Notes: generated by a model not told the origin, from the letters alone. 64,000 nt of DNA from Desulfomonilaceae bacterium (GCA_041662605.1 JBAZSD010000018.1:1-64000); one strand, 5' to 3'. Positions 25,050-34,779 are shown, numbered from the stretch's first letter. Made by a program: numbers and translations.

Positions 25050-26690
25050 TTATTTAACTACCATAAGTGTAAACGGGTAAACATACGCTTGGAGAAAAAC
25101 CAGGACCCCCATAAGAGAGGCTAGGGCCAAGCTGTGCCAGAAGACCCAACGTAGAATATCTCCCTCATGTCCATACCATTGAGTAGCGGTGCTCGCCACG
25201 ACGATACTCTGGGCGTCTATCATCTTGCCCATTACGCCACCGGTGCTGTTGGCGGCAGCCATGAGGGTGGGGCTTATTCCTATCTGTTCCGCTGAAATTC
25301 TCTGCAAGCTCCCGAATAATACGTTTGAGGCGGTATCCGAACCAGTCAGGGCAACCCCAAGCCATCCAAGAAGGGTTCCGAAGAAAGGATACAGGAAACC
25401 GGTTTTAGCAAAGGTCAAACCTAGAGTCGCGTCCAGGCCTGAGTACCTGGTCGTAAATCCCAACGCCAACATGGCGGCGATGGTTAGAAGGGAAAAACGC
25501 ACCGTTTTGATCGTTCGGAGATATATCCGAAATGTTTCCGAAATTGAGTACCCCATCAAAATAGCAGATATTATACTCGCTATGAAAATACCGGTACCCG
25601 TAGCTGACAGGATATTGAACATGTATACGGCGGGTTCCGCTTTGTCCGCTGTTACTACTGGCGGCACTCTCATTACAAGGTTGTGCAAACCGGGAATAGG
25701 AAACTTGTATACCCAAAGACCATCAAGAAAAGTTTTGATCTGCGGAAGGCCCCAGACGAAAACGAGTACGCTAAGGATTATCCAAGGAGTCCAAGCTCTT
25801 ACAACTTGATTAGTGGAGTGTCCGTGACAGGCCCGGCAAATGGCCTCCTCGTCATGTCCATTGAATCCCCAGATTTGCTTTGGACGCCACTTGAGCAAAA
25901 AAACGGTGACAGCGGCCAAGCAAACAAGAGCAGCGACGACATCCACGAGCCAGGGGCCGTGAAAATTGGATATCAGGAATTGTGGAACAGCGAAGGCGAT
26001 TCCAGCGACAAGTAAGGCCGGCCATACTTGAACCATTCCTCTAAAACCGACGTATGCCCAGACCAACCAGAATGGAATTAATATTGAAAAAATTGGCAAC
26101 TGGCGTCCCGCCATGGCGCTGAGATCGAACAAATCCAAACCCGTCACGGCATTTAGGGTTATAATCGGAATCCCTAAAGCTCCGAAAGCTACAGGCGCTG
26201 TATTGGCTAACAGAGACAGGCCCGAAGCCTGGATAGGACTGAACCCAAGACCAATTAGGATTGCGGCGGTGACTGCCACAGGAGTCCCAAACCCAGCAGC
26301 GCCTTCGAAAAATGCGCCGAAAGCGAAAGCGATCAAAACTAACTGGAGACGAGTGTCATTAGTCACACCCGTTATGGTGTCCTGTAAGACCTTGAATTCA
26401 CCCTTTTCCTTGGTTAGAAAATAAAGAAAAATGACGTTCAGGACTATCCAGCCTATGGGAAGGACACCAAACGCCGCTCCAAATCCGGCAGTCGCAAAGG
26501 CCATGTGTGCTGGCATTTTAAAGAATACAATAGCTACCACCAGTGCGGTGGCCAGTCCTAGCAGCGCAGCCCAGTGGGCTTTAATGTGTAAAAAAGCCAA
26601 AGTCCCCAACAACACCACTACAGGCAATGCGGCGACAATAGTTGAAATAGCCATGTTGTTGAATGGGTCGTAAATCTGATGCCAAGGCAT
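25050..26690 (-). CDS. lldP: Lactate permease (LctP/LldP family)
   Basis: 546 residues, strongly hydrophobic, with about 12-14 membrane helices. Hallmarks are the N-terminal MPWHQIYDPFNN, FEGAAGFGTPVAVTAAIL and the C-terminal LTGSDTASNVLFG and GGVMGKMIDAQSIVVA. These proteins import L- and D-lactate or glycolate with protons. GGAGG lies eight bases before the ATG. It is placed between the GlcD/GlcF-like dehydrogenase genes and lutABC. Confidence 0.92.
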   Translation of the reverse strand: MPWHQIYDPFNNMAISTIVAALPVVVLLGTLAFLHIKAHWAALLGLATALVVAIVFFKMPAHMAFATAGFGAAFGVLPIGWIVLNVIFLYFLTKEKGEFKVLQDTITGVTNDTRLQLVLIAFAFGAFFEGAAGFGTPVAVTAAILIGLGFSPIQASGLSLLANTAPVAFGALGIPIITLNAVTGLDLFDLSAMAGRQLPIFSILIPFWLVWAYVGFRGMVQVWPALLVAGIAFAVPQFLISNFHGPWLVDVVAALVCLAAVTVFLLKWRPKQIWGFNGHDEEAICRACHGHSTNQVVRAWTPWIILSVLVFVWGLPQIKTFLDGLWVYKFPIPGLHNLVMRVPPVVTADKAEPAVYMFNILSATGTGIFIASIISAILMGYSISETFRIYLRTIKTVRFSLLTIAAMLALGFTTRYSGLDATLGLTFAKTGFLYPFFGTLLGWLGVALTGSDTASNVLFGSLQRISAEQIGISPTLMAAANSTGGVMGKMIDAQSIVVASTATQWYGHEGDILRWVFWHSLALASLMGVLVFLQAYVYPFTLMVVK

Positions 26691-26877
26691 AGTCCAAGCC
26701 TCCTTCCAGTTTCATGGGTCTAATCTTAATTCAGAGGGGCGCTGTCCCGCTCCCTCTTGTCCCCCGTCTGTCCACTAAATGTTGAATCAAACTTGTTTGT
26801 TAGTGAGAAGAGCCCTCATATTTTCAAACTTCTCAGGTTTGTGTTGATGATAATCCATGTTTACCAGGAGCGCTTTT

Positions 26878-28200
26878 CTAACCTGATTTCCGTCCTGTCA
26901 TCATGGAACGATTTAGAATCTCCGATATATGAATAACGTTCCAGCCTTTCTTCCAATGGCCGGCTCCGTAAGTTAGCTGCATCAAACAGCCGGGGTTTGA
27001 ACTAACGACTGTTTGGGCTTGAGTTTTTTCTATAGCCTCAATCTTGGATTCCAGTATTTTCATGGAACGCTGTCTATGTGTAATATTGTAGATCCCTGCG
27101 GACCCGCAGCACTGACCCTCATCAGGCAGTTCCTGATAATCCAGTTGTGGAATTCTTTTCAGAAGGTTTCTTTGGGGGAAGATTAATCTCTGGCCGTGTC
27201 TCAAGTGGCAAGGGTCGTGAAAACAAACCCTTTCCGATATAGGGCCAAACCTGATATCCGGGGTTAAAACCGAGTCCAGGAACTCGGACACGTCCCTGAC
27301 CTTGCCTGAAAATTCTTCAGCTTTGTTGGCAAAGGCAGGATTTTTTCGAAAAATTTCACGGTAAGTCTTGAGTTCCGATCCACATGCGGCGCAATCTGTT
27401 ACCACGTAATCAACACGTCTGTCCGCGAATATCCGGATGGTATTCTCCGCCATTTCCCGATAGACTTTGCGTTCGCCCTCCGCGATGTTAGGTGTTCCAC
27501 AACATTGAATTTCCTTTGGGACGATCACTCTGTAACCGGCGAACGTCAAATTTTCTATTGTGGCCCGGCTCGTGTCGGCAAAAATAAGATTCATCGCGCA
27601 ACCAAGAAAGAATCCGACTCGTCCGCGTTCAGGTCCTCTTGCCGGGATTTCCTCGGGGATCTGTTCAGACAGTGGCCTAGAAGGTAACTTAGGCGCAAGG
27701 GCCTCCATAAATCCGAGGTCCTCAGAAAACAGATTGAGAATGTCATATTTTCTAACCAGGGACTGAAGACCGGAAATCTCATAAAGCTTCAAAGGAAACA
27801 GTATCTTATACAGTCTCTTTTGATCCAGGATCGCGTAATTTAGCAGGAACTTCTTGATCAAGGATTGAGGCCTGTTTTGTTCAATCCGATACCGCGCTTC
27901 CAGCGCTAATTCTCCGGCTTTGACTCCCGCTGGACAAACACTCTGACAATTTCTGCAGTCAAGACAATGATATATATGTTCGACAAACTCCTCGGAAGCT
28001 TTCATCTTTCCATCTATAACGGCTTTGATCATGGCCACTCGTCCTCGAGGAGACTGTGTTTCCACTCCATCGGTTCGATAGGTCGGACAGGACGGTAGAC
28101 AAAGCCCGCATCTCATACACTGGAGCACGTCACCATAATCGTGAACATCAAGAGTTGAAAGCGCTGCGGCTATCTTGTCCGGATCAAAGCGTTTTCCCAT
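26878..28200 (-). CDS. GlcF-like iron-sulfur subunit of a 2-hydroxyacid dehydrogenase
   Basis: 440 residues: two [4Fe-4S] motifs (CMRCGLCLPSCPTY and CLDCRNCQSVCPAG) followed by two CCG domains (IQCCGTPNIAEG and GQCCGSAGIYN). This is the partner of FAD dehydrogenases for glycolate (GlcD) or D-lactate. The gene starts eight bases after the GlcD-like stop. In lactate-oxidising sulfate reducers such pairs act as D-lactate dehydrogenase, which fits the neighbours; glycolate oxidation cannot be excluded. Confidence 0.85.
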   Translation of the reverse strand: MGKRFDPDKIAAALSTLDVHDYGDVLQCMRCGLCLPSCPTYRTDGVETQSPRGRVAMIKAVIDGKMKASEEFVEHIYHCLDCRNCQSVCPAGVKAGELALEARYRIEQNRPQSLIKKFLLNYAILDQKRLYKILFPLKLYEISGLQSLVRKYDILNLFSEDLGFMEALAPKLPSRPLSEQIPEEIPARGPERGRVGFFLGCAMNLIFADTSRATIENLTFAGYRVIVPKEIQCCGTPNIAEGERKVYREMAENTIRIFADRRVDYVVTDCAACGSELKTYREIFRKNPAFANKAEEFSGKVRDVSEFLDSVLTPDIRFGPISERVCFHDPCHLRHGQRLIFPQRNLLKRIPQLDYQELPDEGQCCGSAGIYNITHRQRSMKILESKIEAIEKTQAQTVVSSNPGCLMQLTYGAGHWKKGWNVIHISEILNRSMMTGRKSG

Positions 28201-28207
28201 AGGCGCC

Positions 28208-29593
28208 TCACTTTTCTAAAGAAAAGATTTTCCCCGGGTTTAACCTACCGGCCGGATCAAAACATGCTTTGATTTTGCGCATTAACTCAATAGCCTTTGG
28301 ACCAACCATTCCAGGCAGGTATTTTGACTTGGCGATCCCCGTTCCGTGTTCGCCGGAAATGGTTCCCCCAAGGCTTATCGCTTTGTTGAATATGATTTCG
28401 TACGCCTCGTGGACCCTATGGATTTCGTTCAGGTCCCTCTCATCTGTCAGGCATGTCGGATGTAAATTACCGTCACCCGCATGGCCGAAAGTGCCTATCC
28501 TTATATTCAATTTCTCGGTGACTTCTCTGATCAGCGCCATCATTTCGGGAATCGCGGGACGAGGGACCGTGATATCTTCGAGTATTGTGGTAGGCTTCGC
28601 ACGGGCTAGAGCCGATAAGGCCATTCGCCTTGCGGTAAACAATTCTTCGGATTCCTGAGCGCTTCTGGCTATTCTCAATGTCCTAATATTATTGGCTTTG
28701 CAAGCTTCCTCAATGACGGCCGCCTCTTCATCTACGACAGCAGGGTGCCCATCGGCTTCAATGAGCAATAACGCTGCGACATCCCTGGGTAAGCCGATCT
28801 GGGAATAATCTTCTACGCAGTTTATTGTGACCTGATCCATGAGTTCGAGGGTTGATGGTATGACTTTCCTGGATATAATCGTGGAAACGGTTCGAGCAGC
28901 GTCTATGACATCATCGTACAGAGCAAGAAAAGTTTTCTTGGTCTTTGGTTTTGGGACCAGTTTCAGGACTATCCTTGTAAAAATACCGATAGTGCCTTCC
29001 GTGCCCACCATAAACTTGGTGAGGTTGTATCCTGCCACATCCTTTACGCACTTTGTGCCGTACCTGACTTTGGATCCGTCAATAAAAAAGGTATCAAGAC
29101 TCATTACGTAATCGCCGGTAATCCCGTATTTGAGTCCCCGTAATCCCCCTGCGTTTTCCGCTACGTTGCCCCCGATAGTAGAGATCTTCATGCTTCCAGG
29201 ATCGGGGGGATAGAAGAGATCCATGGCCTCGACAGCGTTATGCAAATTGTTGGTAATAACCCCTGGTTCGACCGTCACGGAAAGGTCATCCCCGTCGATT
29301 TCAATAATTTTATTCATAGCTGTAGTAACAAGAACAATCCCGCCTTTGACTGGAACGGAACCCCCGCTAAGACCAGTCCCACTGCCACGCGTTGTCACAG
29401 GGACATTTTCTTCGGTCGCAAGTTCTAGGACTTTTCGGATGTCGTCTTCGTTGAAGGCCCTAACGATGGCGTCGGGTTTGAAAGATGTCAGTGGTGTTGC
29501 GTCATAGGAATAGCAGATGAGATCTGGTTCCGAGTAAAGGACTTTTTGGGAACCGAGTTCTTCTAGGAGTTTGGAAACGAAAGTCTTTTTCAT
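28208..29593 (-). CDS. GlcD/DLD-like FAD-linked 2-hydroxyacid dehydrogenase
   Basis: 461 residues from the ATG at 29593; the open frame reaches to 29692 but the family N-terminus MKKTFVSKLLEELG begins here. FAD-binding type 4 motifs are visible (TRGSGTGLSGGSVPVKGG, STIGGNVAENAGGLRGLKYG), as are C-terminal substrate-domain motifs (GHAGDGNLHP, ISGEHGTGIAKSKYL). It oxidises D-lactate or glycolate and hands electrons to the GlcF-like subunit. With LarA and LutABC both lactate stereoisomers can be used. Confidence 0.88.
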   Translation of the reverse strand: MKKTFVSKLLEELGSQKVLYSEPDLICYSYDATPLTSFKPDAIVRAFNEDDIRKVLELATEENVPVTTRGSGTGLSGGSVPVKGGIVLVTTAMNKIIEIDGDDLSVTVEPGVITNNLHNAVEAMDLFYPPDPGSMKISTIGGNVAENAGGLRGLKYGITGDYVMSLDTFFIDGSKVRYGTKCVKDVAGYNLTKFMVGTEGTIGIFTRIVLKLVPKPKTKKTFLALYDDVIDAARTVSTIISRKVIPSTLELMDQVTINCVEDYSQIGLPRDVAALLLIEADGHPAVVDEEAAVIEEACKANNIRTLRIARSAQESEELFTARRMALSALARAKPTTILEDITVPRPAIPEMMALIREVTEKLNIRIGTFGHAGDGNLHPTCLTDERDLNEIHRVHEAYEIIFNKAISLGGTISGEHGTGIAKSKYLPGMVGPKAIELMRKIKACFDPAGRLNPGKIFSLEK

Positions 29594-29707
29594 GAGTTTC
29601 GCTGTCCTATTCGGGATTGGATAATGGCTCAAAGTAGCACGATGAACAAACAATAACATTGTCTGACAACTCGTCAAAAAAATCAGGCTCAAGCCTTAGA
29701 CGAGTTT

Positions 29708-30442
29708 CTATGTTGTGAGGTATAGAGATCCTTGGATGGATTGATCAGCGTGGCTATCAGCCCTTTTGAGAGGTTCTATACAATCCGGGTTATCGTAATC
29801 GGGTCTGTTTACCTTCATACCGACCTCGGTGATCCGGAAACTATCGTCGCTCAAGGGTTTCAATAAATTTTTAAAATCTTCCGAAGCGGTATCCGTAGAT
29901 TCCAACCACAATTCGTAGTCCTTTGTCAGAACGACTACGGGCATTCTGTCGTGGATAGATTTTATGAAGTCATTACTCTGTGTAGTTATGATAGCGCATG
30001 ATCTTGTGACATCTCCTGAGGCGGATTTCCACTCGTCGTAAATACCGGCGAAGGCCAGGAGACCAAACTTCTCGAAGCTTATCAGGTATGGCTGTCTGGC
30101 TCCGGATTGAGTTCCTTTCCATTCGTAAAAACCATTGGCTGGTATCAGTATTCTTCGTTTCTTGAAACTGGATCTGAATGCTGGTTTTGATTCCACAGTC
30201 TCAGAGCGCGCGTTTATCAACCTCTGCGAAATAGCTGGATCTTTGCTCCAGGAAGGGATTAATCCCCATCTCAGGAAAATAAGCTCACGCTTGTTGGCTT
30301 GGGGGCCATGACGTAACCTGATAGCGGCTATTTCCTGAGAAGGAGCCACATTGTAGCGAGGCGTTATCTCGGGCGTTTCGTCTAATTCGAACTGTTCGGC
30401 AAGTTCTTTCGATGAACTCACCAGCAGGAATCGTCCGCACAA
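29708..30442 (-). CDS. SRAP/HMCES-type abasic-site shielding protein (YedK)
   Basis: 244 residues of the SOS-response-associated peptidase family. All active-site elements are seen: Cys2 (MCGRF), which after Met removal forms a covalent adduct with abasic sites in single-stranded DNA, plus NARSET (Asn), NGFYEWKG (Glu) and IHDRMPVVV (His). Length is normal. The start lies inside the 3' end of the alkyltransferase-CYTH gene (25-base overlap), so both are co-expressed. Alkylation produces abasic sites, so the pairing makes sense for DNA repair. Confidence 0.92.
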   Translation of the reverse strand: MCGRFLLVSSSKELAEQFELDETPEITPRYNVAPSQEIAAIRLRHGPQANKRELIFLRWGLIPSWSKDPAISQRLINARSETVESKPAFRSSFKKRRILIPANGFYEWKGTQSGARQPYLISFEKFGLLAFAGIYDEWKSASGDVTRSCAIITTQSNDFIKSIHDRMPVVVLTKDYELWLESTDTASEDFKNLLKPLSDDSFRITEVGMKVNRPDYDNPDCIEPLKRADSHADQSIQGSLYLTT

Positions 30443-31695
30443 GTTTCTCTCCGTTCTGATTCTGAGATGATGAGTTCGTAATCATTTCTTGTGAGCGATT
30501 CATCTGACGAACTGCGATGAAGCGCTCCCTTTGCGAACACATCGCATATTATCCCAACAGTGGTTAATTTATCGATAGACCATGCCATGAGAGATGTTCC
30601 AAACTGATTTTTGAGAAAGTGAATCGCATCCTTGATTAGCGGGAATTCTGGTCCCATCCATGACTCAATCTCGATTTCATAATGTTTGAAATCCTGGGCT
30701 CCTGCAGAGAATGAAACTTCGTCAACGGCCAACTCCCCGATCGTTTTTGTTTTTTCCGGGTCAAGTATTGCTCTGGTAGTTCGACGGGTGTTACGTTTTT
30801 GGATGATCTCAAGCCCCATTCCTTTTAGAGAAGTTTCGGGGTCAAGATTTCTCCTAAGTTTTCCCACATCAAGATTCACACCTATGTCCATAGCAAGTTT
30901 TGCAATGCGTGCAAGAGCCTGGGTATCGGACCCGGTTTCCAATTCGGGCCTCGATAGAGAGCCATCATCATGTTGCAGAGCCGGACCCTTCATGGCTACC
31001 TTTTCACAGCCAGGGTATTGCCTCAATCGCAGGGCCCATTTTCTTTGCGATAGGCCCCTATCGGGCGAGTCAAAATAAAGATCCTGGAAAGTTATCTCTT
31101 GAGCCTGTTCCAATGGAAACTGCGCCAGAGAGTAAAGCCCGGTTATCTCCGCCTTTAGTTTCTCGGGATTTTGGGAAACTATGACGAGTTTCGCTTCGGT
31201 CTCCGTGGATACGGGGGTAAAGAACCTTTTTTCATGATTCAGCAAAGCTCTTTTTATATGAAGCCCGGAACTATAGCCGCCAAGTGATCCATCTGAGTTT
31301 ATGACTCGATGGCATGGGACGATTATCGGGACGGGATTTTTCCCGTTTGCGGACCCCACAGCCCTAAAGGCTTTAGGGTTACCTATAGCCCTTGCTATTT
31401 CTCCGTAAGACCTGGTTTCTCCCGCACGTATATTGAGCAGTTCCTTCCACACACTTCTCTGAAAGGTGGTCCCTTGAGTAAAATGTATGGGCGTACTAAA
31501 AGTAGGACAGACTCCATGAAAATAATTATCAAACTGGGTTATCATATCCTTTAGAATGGTTGCAGAAGGGGCCTGATGGAGTTCTGATGGGACGTCGGTA
31601 AATTCGATCTCAGTTATGCCTTCGTCAGTGGCGGATATTTTTAACCATCCAACCAATTCATTGTAGTACAAGCAACTTGACATTTCGGGGTTCAT
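30418..31695 (-). CDS. Fusion of O6-alkylguanine-DNA alkyltransferase and CYTH phosphatase domain
   Basis: 425 residues with two complete domains. Residues 1-158 are an Ogt/MGMT alkyltransferase with IIVPCHRVINSDG (acceptor Cys128) and the DNA-binding RAVGSANGKNP. Residues 162-390 are a CYTH domain: ETEAK (ExExK, 165-169), LRLRQY, RPELET, and late acidic motifs GELAVDEV and HYEIEIE. CYTH proteins hydrolyse triphosphates (inorganic triphosphate, thiamine triphosphate) or make cAMP, in a metal-bound tunnel. I know of no characterised protein with this fusion. It is followed in overlap by the SRAP gene, forming a DNA-damage unit. Both active sites look intact. Confidence 0.85.
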   Translation of the reverse strand: MNPEMSSCLYYNELVGWLKISATDEGITEIEFTDVPSELHQAPSATILKDMITQFDNYFHGVCPTFSTPIHFTQGTTFQRSVWKELLNIRAGETRSYGEIARAIGNPKAFRAVGSANGKNPVPIIVPCHRVINSDGSLGGYSSGLHIKRALLNHEKRFFTPVSTETEAKLVIVSQNPEKLKAEITGLYSLAQFPLEQAQEITFQDLYFDSPDRGLSQRKWALRLRQYPGCEKVAMKGPALQHDDGSLSRPELETGSDTQALARIAKLAMDIGVNLDVGKLRRNLDPETSLKGMGLEIIQKRNTRRTTRAILDPEKTKTIGELAVDEVSFSAGAQDFKHYEIEIESWMGPEFPLIKDAIHFLKNQFGTSLMAWSIDKLTTVGIICDVFAKGALHRSSSDESLTRNDYELIISESERRETCADDSCW

Positions 31696-31862
31696 GTTTC
31701 TCTCGGATGTGTTTAGTTTATAATTCTGATAATCTAAAATTTAAATCATAAATCGACATTGACAATTAAATCCAGTACATTCCCCCAATAGTGATCCGGT
31801 CATTGCCTTGTGGAATCAACAGGCATCCTGGGCTGCTTAAAGAGAGCCCGTAAAAAGAGCGG

Positions 31863-31893
31863 TTGCTAGAACAGGACAAATGTGTAATATAAT
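31863..31893 (+). promoter_or_regulatory. Candidate promoter of the selenocysteine tRNA
   Basis: TATAAT (31888-31893) lies 31 bases before the tRNA 5' end, with a partial -35 box TTGCTA (31863-31868) at a longer than ideal 19-base spacing. Confidence 0.4.
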
Positions 31894-31924
31894 AGAAAAA
31901 GAATCGGAAATTATCCGAAGCTTG

Positions 31925-32022
31925 GGAGGCGGTAGAGTTCTGGTGGGCTCCGCGGTCTTCAAAACCGTAAGCAGGGCGCTAACAACGTTCTGGGTGGGTT
32001 CGATTCCCATGCGCCTCCGCCA
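31925..32022 (+). tRNA. selC: tRNA-Sec (anticodon UCA)
   Basis: About 98 bases folding as a selenocysteine tRNA: acceptor GGAGGCG paired with CGCCTCC, discriminator G and encoded CCA; anticodon stem CGGT/ACCG around loop CTTCAAA with anticodon TCA; a long variable arm (about 31967-31993); and T-arm TGGGTTCGATTCCCA. The D-arm has the GGTGGGCTC type seen in bacterial SelC. It reads UGA as selenocysteine with SelB, so the organism makes selenoproteins. selA, selB and selD are not in the window. Confidence 0.95.
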
Positions 32023-32151
32023 ATTCGATTTTGGATTGTCCTTTCTAAAGATTTGTGTCGCCCGCTCCAGACTCTAAAATTCCCACAAACTTAGAATGAC
32101 TCCGAACGAAACGGTCAGGGCCAAAGCTTTTCTTTTTGCAAAGGGCGCTAT

Positions 32152-32784
32152 ATGAAAATAGTAAGCGCTGAGTATTTATGTAGCGCTGAAACGAGGAAGG
32201 ACTATCCTTCGACGCGCGTGCCCGAAATAGCGTTCGCCGGCAGATCAAACGTGGGCAAATCGTCAATGATCAATTCATTGCTGGGAAGAAAAAATCTGGT
32301 CAGGACATCCAAGACCCCCGGTCTCACAAGAAAAATCAATTTTTTCCTGATAAACAAGAATCTGATGTTTGTTGATTTGCCCGGTTACGGATACGCTTCC
32401 GTGCCGATGGATGTTCGAAGGTCCTGGGCGCCTATGGTCAATACGTATTTGACCGAAAGAAAACAGTTGGCCGGTGTTGTCGTAATAATTGACTCAAGAA
32501 GAGAGCCTACCGAGCTTGATGAAAGCATGATCAATTTTCTGAAGTTCCATGAATTTCCATTTCTTTTGGCGATATCAAAGGCGGACAAGGTGGGGCACGC
32601 CCAACGTTCCCTGCTGCTTAAGAGCGTCCAGGAACAATGGGGACTGACGAATTCGGTTGAACTGTTTTCATCTATAACCGGACTCGGGCGTAAAGAGTCA
32701 TGGAGTTGGATCATTGAATTTTCGGCACAATGGCGAGCTTCCACGAGCAACTCCTCGATTGGTAAATTTAATTCTGAAGATTAG
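32152..32784 (+). CDS. engB: EngB/YsxC ribosome-biogenesis GTPase
   Basis: 210 residues of the TrmE-Era-EngA-EngB class of GTPases: G1 GRSNVGKSS, G2 region TSKTPGLTRKINFF, G3 DLPGYGYA, and a G4 of the form SKAD. EngB is needed for maturation of the large ribosomal subunit. The length and conserved PEIAFAGRSNVGKSS start are typical. It is followed closely by the RNase E/G gene. Confidence 0.93.
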   Translation: MKIVSAEYLCSAETRKDYPSTRVPEIAFAGRSNVGKSSMINSLLGRKNLVRTSKTPGLTRKINFFLINKNLMFVDLPGYGYASVPMDVRRSWAPMVNTYLTERKQLAGVVVIIDSRREPTELDESMINFLKFHEFPFLLAISKADKVGHAQRSLLLKSVQEQWGLTNSVELFSSITGLGRKESWSWIIEFSAQWRASTSNSSIGKFNSED

Positions 32785-32832
32785 CGGAGTATACCGCATC
32801 ATGATAAAGGAAAAATTAATAAAGAAGAAATC

Positions 32833-34779
32833 ATGACCAAAAAGATGCTTATTAATTCAAGCCATCCGGAAGAATGCCGGGTGGCGGTCGTAGTGGATGG
32901 AGAGCTTGATGAGCTGGATATCAAGACCGGTCCCAAAGAAGCTACAGTGGGAAACATTTACAAAGCGGTAATTACACGGATTGAGCCTTCTCTCCAGGCA
33001 GTGTTCGTAAATTACGGCAGTCCTAAAAACGGCTTTTTGTCAGTCAACGACATTCATCCCTCATACTTCCCGGAATCATTTCATGATTCCAGGCGTAGAC
33101 CACGGATTCAAGAGGTTTTCAAGAAAGAAGACCATGTAGTCGTACAGGTGGTGAAGGAGGAAAGGGGGAACAAGGGAGCCGCATTAACGACAAACATATC
33201 CCTGGCTGGCCGATACCTTGTGCTGATGCCTGGAGCCGAATTATGCGGCGTTTCCAGAAAAATTGAAGAGGAAGCGGAGCGCCGGGAACTCAAGGAAATT
33301 CTGAAACAGTTAAAACCGCCTGAAAACATGGGTTTTATAATCCGAACAGCCGGAATGGGCCGAACGAAAACCGAGTTGTCAAGGGATCTTAACTACCTTC
33401 TCAGGCTGTGGAAAACCATAGAAAAGAACATGGCTTCCGAGCCTGCGCCGTGTCTACTGCATAAAGAGCATGACCTTGTAGTGCGTGCGATAAGGGAGCA
33501 CTTCTCTGCGGATATAACGGAAATATTAGTGGACGATAAGGAAGTTCACAAAAAGACTCGAGATTTCTTCAGACAGGTGATGCCAAAGTTCGAAAAGCTG
33601 GTAAAGCTCTACCAGGAGAAAAGGCCATTATTTAACAAATACCAGCTCGAAGAGCAGATTGAACGGGTTTACAGCAGAAAAATAAGTTTGAAATCAGGTG
33701 GATACATAATTGTAGATCCTACGGAGGCGATGGTCACCATAGACGTCAATTCAGGTAAAGCGACCAGAGAAAAAGAAATTGAAGACACAGCGTTTCTTGT
33801 AAACATGGAAGCTTCGCCTGAGATAGCGCGTCAACTCAGGTTGAGGGATCTAGGTGGAATCATAGTGATAGATTTCATCGACATGATAAACAAGAAGCAC
33901 ATTCAGGAAGTTGAAAGAGCGTTGAAAGCGGCGCTCAGGAGGGACAGGGCAAAGACGAAGGTACTCAGAATCTCTCCTTTAGGACTGTTAGAACTCTCTC
34001 GTCAGCGTTTGAGATCATCACTTGGTGAAGGGGAGTACCATGACTGCCCGTTATGTGAGGGTACGGGACGGCTTAGGTCTCCTGAGACCAGTTCTCTCTA
34101 CATTTTCCGCAAAATAAAGGCGCTTCTGGCCAAAGCAGATGTTCGGGAGGTCAGAGCCACCATCCCTTCCCAGGTAGCCGACCATCTTCTGAATTTCATG
34201 AGGGCTGAACTGTATACTCTGGAATCCCAACATGGGGCTCGGATAGTCATCTTGGGCAAGAACAATCTCCCAGACAAACAAATATCGCTGGAAGCCTTCA
34301 AGGAAGGCGAGGTTTCATCCTACACAGTTCCAATCAACGCCATAGATTTGGTTGGACCTGTTGCGATCATTGAAGTCCCGGAGCTGGTCGTAGAGGAAGA
34401 GATAGCCCCGGAAATGTCATTGGAGCCTGAGCCAAAAGCTATGGAAACAAAAGCGCCGCGACGCAGGCGCAGGAGCCGTAAAAAACCGAAACAGGACACT
34501 GAAACGCAGGATAGCCCGGATATTGCCGAGGAAACCCTTGAGTTGTCCCAAGACACGTCTCAGGCGCCGGAATCTCCTGTGGAAGAACAAAGGACCTCGG
34601 AACCTGATCAAAGCTCTGAAAATGGGACCACGGAATCTCAGGCAAGCGATCAGCCCGCTCAGGAACAAACTGAAAACGAAGAAGAGCCTGAAAAACCTAA
34701 AACCCGTGGGCGAGCCCTGCTAAGGAACGCCAGACCCAGGAAAAAGGCCACGCTTCAGGATTATTTGCCGTTCTCGTGA
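32833..34779 (+). CDS. rng: Ribonuclease E/G
   Basis: 648 residues. An S1 RNA-binding domain comes first (GNIYKAVITRIEPSLQAVFV), then the catalytic DNase I-like core with metal-binding Asp in VTIDVNSGKAT and IIVIDFIDM, and the zinc-link motif DCPLCEGTGR. The C-terminal 120 residues are low-complexity, with a basic PRRRRRSRKKPK patch and a Glu/Pro-rich tail that could bind RNA or other degradosome partners. It processes rRNA and decays mRNA. Whether it counts as Rne or Rng is a matter of naming; the short tail is intermediate. Confidence 0.93.
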   Translation: MTKKMLINSSHPEECRVAVVVDGELDELDIKTGPKEATVGNIYKAVITRIEPSLQAVFVNYGSPKNGFLSVNDIHPSYFPESFHDSRRRPRIQEVFKKEDHVVVQVVKEERGNKGAALTTNISLAGRYLVLMPGAELCGVSRKIEEEAERRELKEILKQLKPPENMGFIIRTAGMGRTKTELSRDLNYLLRLWKTIEKNMASEPAPCLLHKEHDLVVRAIREHFSADITEILVDDKEVHKKTRDFFRQVMPKFEKLVKLYQEKRPLFNKYQLEEQIERVYSRKISLKSGGYIIVDPTEAMVTIDVNSGKATREKEIEDTAFLVNMEASPEIARQLRLRDLGGIIVIDFIDMINKKHIQEVERALKAALRRDRAKTKVLRISPLGLLELSRQRLRSSLGEGEYHDCPLCEGTGRLRSPETSSLYIFRKIKALLAKADVREVRATIPSQVADHLLNFMRAELYTLESQHGARIVILGKNNLPDKQISLEAFKEGEVSSYTVPINAIDLVGPVAIIEVPELVVEEEIAPEMSLEPEPKAMETKAPRRRRRSRKKPKQDTETQDSPDIAEETLELSQDTSQAPESPVEEQRTSEPDQSSENGTTESQASDQPAQEQTENEEEPEKPKTRGRALLRNARPRKKATLQDYLPFS

